A program made the position numbers and the translations under genes. A DNA stretch of 64,000 nt from Paenibacillus senegalimassiliensis. GTDB lineage: Bacteria > Bacillota > Bacilli > Paenibacillales > Paenibacillaceae. The stretch covers positions 19,940-83,939 of the forward strand of contig NZ_LN909036.1 in NCBI RefSeq assembly GCF_001486585.1, read 5' to 3'. Below are positions 41,014-49,000 of the stretch, piece by piece (the stretch's first letter is position 1; each line of letters opens with the position of its first letter). Under the pieces are notes generated by a model, which did no database searches, was not told where the DNA came from, and saw only the letters and a list, made by a program, of their open reading frames with translations.

Positions 41014-41259
41014 TTAAAAATTACCCTTTTTCTTTACTAGAAGATATATCAGATAAAGGAAAAGAATCATTACACTAAGCAATATTAGTGGAAATCTCAT
41101 TGACTCATTGAAAAAGCCAATTATATACGCCAAAGGACCCGTTGAAACTAATAAAACAACCGATTCTGATATGTACTTTGGTTTGTTTATGTGTTTTATA
41201 AATCTATAGAAAAAAAACACTAAGGAACCAAAATACACTGTTAGGAGTAGAACAAACAT
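41014..41259 (-). CDS. Small membrane protein, possible immunity protein
   Basis: 81-aa protein with three hydrophobic segments (about 1-19, 31-50, 56-75) and basic connectors (KHINKPK, LVKKKGNF). I recognise no family. It starts 37 bp after the secreted-protein gene on the same strand with GTGAGGG as a ribosome binding site and shares its terminator, so the two probably form an operon. Small multi-helix membrane proteins directly after a secreted toxin or bacteriocin gene are often immunity proteins; that is inference from layout only. Base composition is clearly AT-richer than the flanking core genes. Confidence 0.65.
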   Translation of the reverse strand: MFVLLLTVYFGSLVFFFYRFIKHINKPKYISESVVLLVSTGPLAYIIGFFNESMRFPLILLSVMILFLYLIYLLVKKKGNF

Positions 41260-41296
41260 TTTTAACCCTCACTTGTATATTGAATAAAATTATTTG

Positions 41297-42115
41297 TTAC
41301 AAGTAGGTAATTGAATCATATGCGCGTTCTGCATCAGATACAGCTTCGTTAAACAAATATACCACTCCGGCTGCTTCAACCGATGTGATAACCCCTATTG
41401 CTACTAGCCCAGCACCACCAAACCACGCAGAAAGATATAGTTCAGCAGTCAGTGTGGACAGTACAGTTAAATAAGCAGCACGATATGCATCGTATCCGTC
41501 TTCAAATAGAATAACATCATTTCTAGCTGAAGAAAAGTGCTGGTTTGAAGGAGATATTCCAGTCCTTGAAACGTGCTTCCCTTCTGGTTCACCATGTCCA
41601 TTACCATCTCCAAACCAATTGTAATTCATAGATTCATAAGCCTGGAAAGAGTAACTAGTTCTCGCACTGTTTGAATAATAGTGGCAGATTGCAGGAATTC
41701 CTGCATTATCAGCGGCGAAGAGTCCTACATAATTGGGTGCAGGAGATGCCTTATCAAAGTCACTAAGATCTTTTTTAACCCCGTCAATATAAAGATCGCT
41801 ATGGTTAACTATTGTCATTTCTGACTGTTTCGAATAATCAAAAAAAACTGAACCATACTCTTCAATATATTCTGGATAAAGAGTATAATCCTTACTTAGG
41901 TTTACTGTGAACTCGCCACCATCTTCGGTGTCATATCCCGATGTTGTTGTTGTAACCTCAACAGTACCTATTTTAATTCCTTCTACAATAACATCATTTG
42001 TAAAATTAATTGTTGCTTCACTCACACTGTTATTGTTGCTTGCAAAGGCAACAGATCCAAGACTACTAAACAATAATACCACAGACAGGCATGTGCAAAT
42101 CCACTTCTTTTTCAT
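41297..42115 (-). CDS. Secreted protein, bacteriocin-like candidate
   Basis: 272-aa protein with a clear signal peptide (KKKW start, hydrophobic 5-20, cleavage after AFA-25). The mature part is polar, rich in Thr, Ser, Asn and Tyr up to about residue 225, then ends with a hydrophobic, Gly/Ala/Val-rich segment (AWFGGAGLVAIGVITSVEAAG) and an acidic tail. ATG 42115 follows CGGAGGT; the frame upstream of it has no support. It faintly recalls large heat-labile bacteriocins of the geobacillin-26 type, which I cannot verify. No processing protease or dedicated exporter is adjacent. It lies in an AT-rich island with the small membrane protein downstream. Confidence 0.7.
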   Translation of the reverse strand: MKKKWICTCLSVVLLFSSLGSVAFASNNNSVSEATINFTNDVIVEGIKIGTVEVTTTTSGYDTEDGGEFTVNLSKDYTLYPEYIEEYGSVFFDYSKQSEMTIVNHSDLYIDGVKKDLSDFDKASPAPNYVGLFAADNAGIPAICHYYSNSARTSYSFQAYESMNYNWFGDGNGHGEPEGKHVSRTGISPSNQHFSSARNDVILFEDGYDAYRAAYLTVLSTLTAELYLSAWFGGAGLVAIGVITSVEAAGVVYLFNEAVSDAERAYDSITYL

Positions 42116-42181
42116 GTAATACCTCCGTTGGATATATTTAATTTCATTGGAAAATATATCATAAAATAATTTATATTTCAA

Positions 42182-42747
42182 TGATTAATATATTCAGGAA
42201 ATTATAGTTATATATATCTAAAATAATAACTTTTCTCGTACGGAGATTTTTCAGATTAATCTTCAGTATTCTGAGACTGATATTTTTATAGAAAGGGCGA
42301 CTGTTGATAATGGAAAGATTACTACAATAACGTTCACTACTCTTGATAACATATATAAGGGTGAGCGCTACTATAACGAGGATGGGAAGTAAATTTATAG
42401 CACAGCGTATCTGGCAAATTACACTTTAAAAAACCTATTGATCGATTTCCAAATATGAGATTTTTCAATAATAACTATGATATAAGAGAAATTAGGGTGA
42501 CTACTTTTAAACGAATAAATAAACTTCTGCCCATAAGCACCAAGAAGAATGAATGGCAACTAACAAGTAAATCAATTCATAAAAAATTCAAGGGAAATCA
42601 GTACTTTCTCTAAAAATCCACTATAATGCAAACAATACCTGCTAAAAGGTCATTTTTACATAAATAATATACTGATAGGAGTCGCATCCTTCTGCTCCTC
42701 TCAAAAGGTCTACCATACGAGTTTTGGTTGGGTGTAGGGTTAATTTC
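42182..42747. other. AT-rich gene-free stretch with remnants
   Basis: No complete gene seen. A start-less frame (about 42228-42391, plus strand) reads NFSRTEIFQINLQYSETDIF and ends KGERYYNEDGK before a stop; it looks like the tail of a lost protein gene. The rest shows many stops in all frames and no RNA gene I recognise. Confidence 0.5.
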
Positions 42748-42795
42748 AGATGCTGAACATGCGTATGTATGAGTTCATACGCATGTTCAGCATCT
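42748..42795 (-). terminator. Terminator of the ECF operon
   Basis: 20-bp perfect stem AGATGCTGAACATGCGTATG / CATACGCATGTTCAGCATCT with 8-base loop just after the PHP gene stop. Confidence 0.8.
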
Positions 42796-42822
42796 TTCTA
42801 GATTAGCACGCCGGTCTCGCTA

Positions 42823-43665
42823 TTAAAGCGATGCCGCCGAAGCAGCGGAAGCTTCCGGAGATGAACCGGGGATGGAGCCTGAGGTGGTGGTAGTCTGAGC
42901 AGCAGGGCCTTCCAGCTTAACCAGTCGCTTGAGCAGCTTCTTAAGCATAACAGAGGCCTTGACACGAAGGGCCAGGCTATCCGATACATGGACGGTATAA
43001 AGGCCGCCTACGATAGCTTGCTTCAACTCGGCTACAGTCTCACAAGGCTGAGCCAATTCGTTGTATATGCTACCGTATTGCAGGCATTGATGGGTATCGC
43101 TACCCGCTGTAACCGGCTTGCCTAGCTCGGCAGCAAATTTCTCTACATTGGCTTGATTGACCTCATTGCCGTATTCATACATATCCTTGGCATTCAAATC
43201 AAAGGCATCCAGCCGCCCTAGCTGCTCCCGACTCAAATGATGAAGCGGCGTGGACTTGCGGAAGGGATGGGCTCCAATCTTCAGCAACGGGTAGCGTTCG
43301 GCCAAGGCCATTAGATCGTCGAAGGGAATGAAGTTGCCTTTCTTCGTGTAGTCTTCCAAGGCTTCTCGCACGCTGAGAACATGTTCCTTGCGTCCGATGA
43401 TCAGAATATGTCCGTTCTCACGAATGTCGACCTCCATGCCGGGGAAGATGCGAAGTGTGCCAGCCTGATAATACTCTCCGTTGAAGGGATAGAGGCGGTC
43501 GAGATGATCATAAACGTCATGGAAACGGCGTGTATTAAAATGCTCGGTCAAAGCGAGGGCATCCAGCCCGTTCGCAATGGCTTCGGCAATCATTTCTTCG
43601 TAATAGGCCTGTGAGAAGTCGGTGGCCTTGGATAGTTTGGCGTGGGTATGCAAGTCAATTTTCAT
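42823..43665 (-). CDS. PHP-domain metal-dependent hydrolase
   Basis: 280-aa PHP-domain protein, a fold of tri-metal phosphoesterases (histidinol phosphatase, nucleoside-5'-phosphate and AMP phosphatases). Metal motifs DLHTHAKLS, ALALTEHFN, PGMEVDIRENGH, GAHPFRK and GSDTHQCLQYG are present. A C-terminal Ala/Ser/Thr-rich tail (about 250-280) is non-conserved. The ATG abuts the stop of ecfT (TAGATG), so it is the fourth gene of the ECF operon; a hydrolase for the imported compound or its phosphate is plausible but not shown. Confidence 0.88.
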   Translation of the reverse strand: MKIDLHTHAKLSKATDFSQAYYEEMIAEAIANGLDALALTEHFNTRRFHDVYDHLDRLYPFNGEYYQAGTLRIFPGMEVDIRENGHILIIGRKEHVLSVREALEDYTKKGNFIPFDDLMALAERYPLLKIGAHPFRKSTPLHHLSREQLGRLDAFDLNAKDMYEYGNEVNQANVEKFAAELGKPVTAGSDTHQCLQYGSIYNELAQPCETVAELKQAIVGGLYTVHVSDSLALRVKASVMLKKLLKRLVKLEGPAAQTTTTSGSIPGSSPEASAASAASL

Positions 43666-44487
43666 CTAAAACACTCCTTGGTTAAGCCAAAATAATAACG
43701 CGACATACAGGGCGCTTCCGCCCAAAAATAAAAAATCATGGCGTTGCAATTTGAGATGGGCCAGCTTGAGCTTCTTGGCGGCGGGATTGCGCATGCCGTA
43801 GGAGAAGCCACGGGTCTCCAGCGCTTCTACCGTGGTCCGTGACCGCTTGGCCGTAGCCAGCATCAATGGAAAGAAGGCATAGACAAGCAGCTTGAGGTAG
43901 TACACTCCAAGTCGCCAATACAGCACACCGTGATGCTCGGGTGCCTTACCCCGCAAGCGGTAGGACAGCAGCACGTTACGGAACTCCTCGAACAGCACCG
44001 GCAGAATGCGGTAGCCGTAGGACAAGCTAAACGAGAAGGCTGCCGGGACACCAAGGGCCAGCAGTCCGTCGCTGATCTTCTCCGGGTCCATGCCTGAGAA
44101 TACGGTAATGCTGGCTAGCGAGACAACGGATAGCTTCATCGTTAGCTTCAGCAGGGGCAGAGCAGACGAGATATCTCCACCGAAGAACAGCGAGATAATG
44201 AACAGCCAGCCGACCTGTCCAATCAGGCCCAGGCATAACACCAGAATGATGAACGGAGAGACCCGGGAAAGCCAAGTGGTAGCGATCATGAACAAGCACA
44301 TTCCGGCCAGAACAAGATAGCTGTTAATGAACCACGGTACGACGGCGAAGAACAGATACCAGATCAGCATACCCCGTGGGTCCAGTCGGGACAGGGAAGC
44401 GTGGCCGCTGCCGTAGGCGGTGTTCATCAGCTCCAGTTGGATGCGGTCGAGCGATATTTTGTTAAACCAGTTGCGGACAAGCTCCAT
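43666..44487 (-). CDS. ECF transporter T component (EcfT)
   Basis: 273-aa CbiQ/EcfT-family membrane protein. Coupling helices carry the paired Ala-Arg-Gly-type motifs; here SYRLRGKAP and EALETRGFSYG. Five or more hydrophobic segments. It overlaps the ATPase gene by 26 bp. It links the ATPase pair to the substrate-binding membrane protein. Confidence 0.9.
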   Translation of the reverse strand: MELVRNWFNKISLDRIQLELMNTAYGSGHASLSRLDPRGMLIWYLFFAVVPWFINSYLVLAGMCLFMIATTWLSRVSPFIILVLCLGLIGQVGWLFIISLFFGGDISSALPLLKLTMKLSVVSLASITVFSGMDPEKISDGLLALGVPAAFSFSLSYGYRILPVLFEEFRNVLLSYRLRGKAPEHHGVLYWRLGVYYLKLLVYAFFPLMLATAKRSRTTVEALETRGFSYGMRNPAAKKLKLAHLKLQRHDFLFLGGSALYVALLFWLNQGVF

Positions 44488-46249
44488 GCGAGAGGGGCTC
44501 CTTTCCTGTGAAGGTATGACCTAGCCGCCGGGCCAGCTCTGCTGGAGAGCCGCAAGCCGGGTGAAGGCCAAGTGCCAGAGAGAGTTGCATGCTTTGGGTT
44601 AGGGCCAATCCGGCATGGTAAACGAGCTCTGCCGAAGCGAATACCTCTTCGGCCGTCCCGTCCGCAAGAATGCGGCCTTGATGCATCACGATAACACGCG
44701 TGGCCCAGCGATGTACGAGCTGCATGTCATGGGTGGCAATCATAACGGTGCGGACGTGATGTCCCAGCTCTTCCAGCGTGCTGAGTAGTTCCTCGCGCGT
44801 AGCCAAATCCAGGTTGGCTGTTGGTTCATCCAGCAGCATGATGGCAGGTCTGATCGCTGCCCCAATCGCTAGAGATACCCGGCGCTGCTGGCCGCCACTG
44901 AGCAGACGGGCATCCCGTTCCTGCAAGGCCTCCAGCCGGAAGCTTTGCAGCATGCGCTGAAGAGTTGCGTCAGCTTCGGGATACCCCCGTCTTTTGAGAC
45001 AATACGAAATTTCCTTCTGCACGCTGTCCTCGATGAACATATCCTCCGGGTTCTGGAAGACGAACGCAACATCGCGCGACAGTTGTTCAATCGATACTTT
45101 GCTAGTCTCTTGCTCTAGCACGGTCACTGTGCCCTTGGAGGGCTTGGCAATCCCGGCGATAAGCTTCATCAGCGAGGACTTGCCCGCGCCGTTGTTGCCA
45201 ACGAGTGCAATGCGCTCTCCTTCGTGAATACGGAGATGAATATCGTGCAGCACGGTTTGTTCGGCTTTGCGAATCGTCCGATAGTTCAAGCTCGCCCCGT
45301 TAAAATGAATAAAGGTGTTCGGGTTGTTGTCGTCAGCTTGCACTTGCTGCGAATCCTCAGAATGACCTTGCGAGGGTTGCCATAATTCGGTAAAGTAGCG
45401 GATTCCCTCTTCGGTTGTGATGGGATATCCGTTCTGAGGCTGAGTAGCTAGTAGTGCCGCTGCTTGAGTGACCTCAGGCGGCTGAATCCCTAGCCTCTCC
45501 AAATCTTCTAGGCTATTCAGGGCTGCTGCAACCGGGCGCTTCCACAGCACCCGGCCTTGTTCCAGCAGGCAGACCTCTTGGCAATAATCAGCGATAAACT
45601 CGGTATGATGCTCGATGACAATGATGGTCTTCCCGTGAGCTTGGTGAAGCTGCCGCAGCACTTCATAGACCTGCCGGGCATGGCTGGGGTCTAGCTGGGA
45701 GACTGGCTCATCAACGATGAGAATTTCCGGCTCCAGAGACAATGCGCCAGCCAGGGCAAGCAGATGCTTCTGTCCGCCGCTAAGCTCCCAGATATAGCGG
45801 TGTTGCAGGTGGCTCAGGCCACATAGCTCCAAAGCGCGTAGCGCCCGCTGCCGGTAATCGCCCAGCCCGTAGTTCAGGGGAGCGAAGCAGGCCTCGTCCA
45901 GCACGGTAGGGCGTACCAGTTGATTGTCGAAGTCCTGATAGACGTAGCCTACGTGCTTGGAGAGTACGGCGACGTTTTTTTGCAAGGTAGACATGCCCTG
46001 AACCCGTACTTCGCCTTCAAAATCTCCGGAATAGTAATGCGGAATCAATCCGTTGAACAATTTACACAGGGTTGATTTGCCGCTGCCGTTGCCGCCAATG
46101 ATCGCCGTAAAGGTGCCGTGCTCGATGGTTAGAGAGGCATGGTTCAATACGGGCTGATCTGAGCCGGGATAGGTAAAGGTGACATCGGCAACTTCAATGG
46201 CGTATAAAGGTGCTTCTGACTGGGTTGCCTTCCTATTCGTATCAGGCAT
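44462..46249 (-). CDS. ECF transporter fused double ATPase (EcfA1A2)
   Basis: 595-aa fusion of two ATP-binding cassettes. First: Walker A GGNGSGKST, signature LSGGQKHLLA, Walker B ILIVDEPVSQLD. Second: GNNGAGKSS, LSGGQQRRVS, IMLLDEPTANLD. Resembles YkoD-type fused ECF ATPases. The frame is open to 46309; ATG 46249 is preferred because it overlaps the S-component stop (ATGCCTGA), though its ribosome binding site is weak. A poorly conserved linker, rich in Q, S and D, joins the halves near 300-330. Confidence 0.9.
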   Translation of the reverse strand: MPDTNRKATQSEAPLYAIEVADVTFTYPGSDQPVLNHASLTIEHGTFTAIIGGNGSGKSTLCKLFNGLIPHYYSGDFEGEVRVQGMSTLQKNVAVLSKHVGYVYQDFDNQLVRPTVLDEACFAPLNYGLGDYRQRALRALELCGLSHLQHRYIWELSGGQKHLLALAGALSLEPEILIVDEPVSQLDPSHARQVYEVLRQLHQAHGKTIIVIEHHTEFIADYCQEVCLLEQGRVLWKRPVAAALNSLEDLERLGIQPPEVTQAAALLATQPQNGYPITTEEGIRYFTELWQPSQGHSEDSQQVQADDNNPNTFIHFNGASLNYRTIRKAEQTVLHDIHLRIHEGERIALVGNNGAGKSSLMKLIAGIAKPSKGTVTVLEQETSKVSIEQLSRDVAFVFQNPEDMFIEDSVQKEISYCLKRRGYPEADATLQRMLQSFRLEALQERDARLLSGGQQRRVSLAIGAAIRPAIMLLDEPTANLDLATREELLSTLEELGHHVRTVMIATHDMQLVHRWATRVIVMHQGRILADGTAEEVFASAELVYHAGLALTQSMQLSLALGLHPACGSPAELARRLGHTFTGKEPLSHGACPQLV

Positions 46250-47126
46250 ATGGCGAATTCTCGACATTACCAGACTGGGCATTTCGGTTCTTTCTGGCAC
46301 GTAACACAAGCAAGGTAACTACTGCGATGACTGCGGCAATACCAAGGCTCAGCCAGATGGCTCCAATGCCAAAGCGATCAGCAAAGCCGCTATCCCATTC
46401 CCCGATATTCCAGTCGGTCTCGGACAGGGATTCAGCGCCGAACGCGACCAATGCCAAGACAATTCCTGTAATTACCAGCTTGGGCGAAATAATGCCGGCT
46501 GCTTCGTACCGTGTAGTGGATACACGCGGCTTGATGCCGAGCAGAGGTTCGATTTTGCCATAGAGCCGTGGTACCAGGTAGAGGGTCGGGAGCAAGGCGA
46601 ACAGAATGCCGGAGAACAGCACATCGTTCAGGAAGCTGACGCCTTCGACGAGGACGACACTTTCAGCCAGGCCAGGAACGGCTTCGAATTCCTCTACGCC
46701 AATCCATACTTTACCGATGTCGACCAGGGTACTGCACAGTTGGTGAATAATTACGCCAGTCATGGCGGCGATGCCAACTTGCATGCGGTTCTGCGGGTTG
46801 CGGACCAGACGCCCGGCGACGTACATCGCGAAAGAGAAGGTGAGGAATTTCTCCAGTTCGCCCAAACCGCCGAATTGGCCAAGCATCAGTTCCCCGAAGA
46901 TGACTTCACCCAGCGCCGCGCCAACGGCGGCATATAAGGGATGGAACAAGATGCACAGGGTCAATGGAATAAAGGCAAAATACTCTACAGATAGTTCGAT
47001 GGGACCCAGTTGGAAGCTGGGGATGAGCTCGGTAAACATGTTGGACAGGCCGTACAGGGACATGGATAATACAAAAATCATCATTTTCTGCGAAGACGTG
47101 AGGGTATACAGGGTCTTACTGCTCAT
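46242..47126 (-). CDS. ECF transporter substrate-binding membrane protein
   Basis: 294-aa integral membrane protein, first gene of the ECF operon. Residues about 10-195 form the six-helix core of an S component, with FHPLYAAVGAALGEVIFGE typical. Unlike standard about 190-aa S components it continues with two more helices (about 210-232 and 258-280) flanking an outside loop (SLSETDWNIGEWDSGFADRFG), a topology like the CbiN/PDGLE accessory part of metal ECF importers. Substrate is unknown: metal, vitamin or sugar-linked compound are all open. Such proteins are sometimes mislabelled as cell division proteins. Confidence 0.8.
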   Translation of the reverse strand: MSSKTLYTLTSSQKMMIFVLSMSLYGLSNMFTELIPSFQLGPIELSVEYFAFIPLTLCILFHPLYAAVGAALGEVIFGELMLGQFGGLGELEKFLTFSFAMYVAGRLVRNPQNRMQVGIAAMTGVIIHQLCSTLVDIGKVWIGVEEFEAVPGLAESVVLVEGVSFLNDVLFSGILFALLPTLYLVPRLYGKIEPLLGIKPRVSTTRYEAAGIISPKLVITGIVLALVAFGAESLSETDWNIGEWDSGFADRFGIGAIWLSLGIAAVIAVVTLLVLRARKNRNAQSGNVENSPYA

Positions 47127-47218
47127 GGAAAGAGCCTCCTTGGCATATTTTTTTATGAGGTAGTGCTTTCAGTCTAGTAGCGGAGTATTAAGGGAGAGGG
47201 GGCTTTGTGTCAACGCAT

Positions 47219-47262
47219 TGTAATATTTTTTACATAGTGAAAACAATGTAATAAAATTTGCA
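47219..47262. promoter_or_regulatory. Two RpiR-type operator candidates
   Basis: TGTAA-N6-TTACA (47219-47234, perfect) and TGTAA-N6-TTGCA (47247-47262, one mismatch), 28 bp apart centre to centre, in the divergent gap between the ECF operon and the RpiR gene. Spacing and shared half-site suggest cooperative binding by the neighbouring regulator. Confidence 0.6.
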
Positions 47263-47337
47263 TAACATTAGCGAGCTAGAATGGAGTGGAGTAGATCGAA
47301 AAGGCAGGAAACAGGCCGTAAAGGAGACCCGAAGGTC

Positions 47338-48192
47338 ATGACTTTCACCCAACGTTCGGTATTTTCGGATAAAGGCAATTTTTCATCCAGCCAGTTAAAG
47401 ATCGCCGGATTCGTCGAGCGACACCCGGATGAGGTGTTGTTCATGACGGAGCAGGAGCTTGCCGACCGCATTGGTACGAGCATCGCGACGGTATCAAGAT
47501 TTTGGCGTATGGCTGGGTATGAAAATGGTAAGGAATTCAGGCAAAAGCTTCGTTCTGTGATGGACACCACACCGGCTCATAAGCTGGAAACGACGATCTC
47601 GCGGCTGGAGCCCGCAAGCCTGCCGGTGAAGATGCTGGAGCAGACGAGTGTTCATTTGCGGGAAACAGCGGAGCAGACGGACCCGGAGGAACTGAAAAGG
47701 GTGGCTTCACTAATGGCTGGAGCAAGACGGATTTATGTATATGCCCCGGGACCATCCGTGGCGCTTGGCGAGTTGTTGTTCTATCGGCTGTCCAGATTCG
47801 GCATGTCGGTACGGATGATGGCAGCAAGTGGCCATGAGCTTTTGGAGTCGCTGGCTCATTTGCAGCCGGAGGATGTGGTGCTGCTGTTTAGCTTCACAAG
47901 GCTCTTGCCGGAGAGTGAGGTTATTCTGGATTGTACCAAGCGGGTGGGCTGTCCTTCTGTGATGATTACGGATCGGGAGGAGTTCTGCTATGATCCGGAG
48001 CTTGCCGCAGCCTTCTATGTCAGCCGGGGCGAGATGGGGGAGTTCCATTCGATGGTAACCCCGCTGCTGCTAGTGGAGCAGATCATCTTGAGTATAGGCT
48101 TATTGAGTAAGGAGCAGGTGCTGTTGAAGCTGGAGGTATTAAGTGAACTGCGGGCCAGATATGCGGATCGACTGCCGCGAGGGAAGGCTTAG
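47338..48192 (+). CDS. MurR/RpiR-family transcriptional regulator
   Basis: 284-aa regulator: N-terminal RpiR helix-turn-helix (about 10-85; FMTEQELADRIGTSIATVSRF) and C-terminal SIS domain (about 115-260), which binds sugar phosphates. ATG 47338 is preferred over 47281 since AAAGGAG lies just upstream and the family N-terminus then fits; spacing of 11 is long, so the start is not certain. Divergent from the ECF operon, which it probably controls through the twin TGTAA sites between them. Confidence 0.88.
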   Translation: MTFTQRSVFSDKGNFSSSQLKIAGFVERHPDEVLFMTEQELADRIGTSIATVSRFWRMAGYENGKEFRQKLRSVMDTTPAHKLETTISRLEPASLPVKMLEQTSVHLRETAEQTDPEELKRVASLMAGARRIYVYAPGPSVALGELLFYRLSRFGMSVRMMAASGHELLESLAHLQPEDVVLLFSFTRLLPESEVILDCTKRVGCPSVMITDREEFCYDPELAAAFYVSRGEMGEFHSMVTPLLLVEQIILSIGLLSKEQVLLKLEVLSELRARYADRLPRGKA

Positions 48193-48238
48193 AGAGAGTG
48201 GGCTGATTTTCTCGACCAAGTACAGGCTTAGCGGCGAA

Positions 48239-48266
48239 TGGAGACCTACACTAATGTAGGCCTCCA
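48239..48266. terminator. Hairpin between convergent genes
   Basis: TGGAGACCTACA / TGTAGGCCTCCA stem with short loop; no clear T-run on either side, so termination is uncertain. Confidence 0.45.
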
Positions 48267-48304
48267 TGGGTGCAGAGTTCATTTATTTATATAGAAGATT
48301 AAGG

Positions 48305-48955
48305 TTATAGTGCTGTCTTGGCTTTGATCTCATCAACAATTTCGCTCGTTGGACTAACTTGGCCAAATTCGTAGGCAATCACGCTGAGCGTTGTGCGTTG
48401 AATTTCATCCGCAGAGATTGCTCCCCAGCCCATGTCCGGGTAATCCATCGGGGCATTGGCATCACTGAGGAAAATGATCTTGTATTCCCGGTGGGCCCCA
48501 TCCCGCACGGTAGTCTCGCAGCATACGTTGGTGACGGTCCCGCAGATAATGATCGTGTTCACATCGTTGGCCCGCAATATGGTGTCCAGATCTGTATCGT
48601 GGAAGCCGCTATAAAATAGCTTGTCTACAATAATGTCCTGCGGCTCAGGGGCCAGCTCATCAATAATCTCAACTCCAGGGATGCCCCGCTTGAGAATTTC
48701 ATTGGCATTCGGATACATATCCAGGAATCGCCCTGTGTCGCTTCCGTCACCGCGGACGATATGGCGTAGATAGACTACGGGCATACCAGCCGCCCGGGCG
48801 GCTGCGTTAAGCTCCTGAATGTTCTCAATAATGCCTGCGGTACGTGGCACGTATAGGGCTTCATCCTCCTTGCAGAACACATTTTGCATATCCACGACAA
48901 TGATGGCTGTCCGCTTCGGGTCAATATCCCATCTGACTTTATTCTTGATGCTCAT
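48305..48955 (-). CDS. Isochorismatase-family cysteine hydrolase
   Basis: 216-aa hydrolase of the isochorismatase/nicotinamidase superfamily. Catalytic Asp in IIVVDMQNVF, Lys in IVDKLFYSGF, Cys in CGTVTNVCCETTVRDG. The pattern YSGFHDTDLDTILRANDV is close to RutB-like ureidoacrylate amidohydrolases and related N-carbamoyl hydrolases. ATG 48955 follows AAGGAGAG; the GTG at 48964 overlaps that site. Paired with an NCS2 nucleobase permease, so a pyrimidine/purine breakdown product is the likely substrate; this is inference. Confidence 0.88.
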   Translation of the reverse strand: MSIKNKVRWDIDPKRTAIIVVDMQNVFCKEDEALYVPRTAGIIENIQELNAAARAAGMPVVYLRHIVRGDGSDTGRFLDMYPNANEILKRGIPGVEIIDELAPEPQDIIVDKLFYSGFHDTDLDTILRANDVNTIIICGTVTNVCCETTVRDGAHREYKIIFLSDANAPMDYPDMGWGAISADEIQRTTLSVIAYEFGQVSPTSEIVDEIKAKTAL

Positions 48956-49000
48956 CGGTAACACTCTCCTTAATAGGTTGGTTGATTGCGGGTTGCTTGG

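Noticed and set aside
40866..41078. Plus-strand 70-codon frame next to the AT-rich island
   Set aside because: Contains the terminator hairpin, lacks a ribosome binding site, and overlaps the minus-strand membrane protein.
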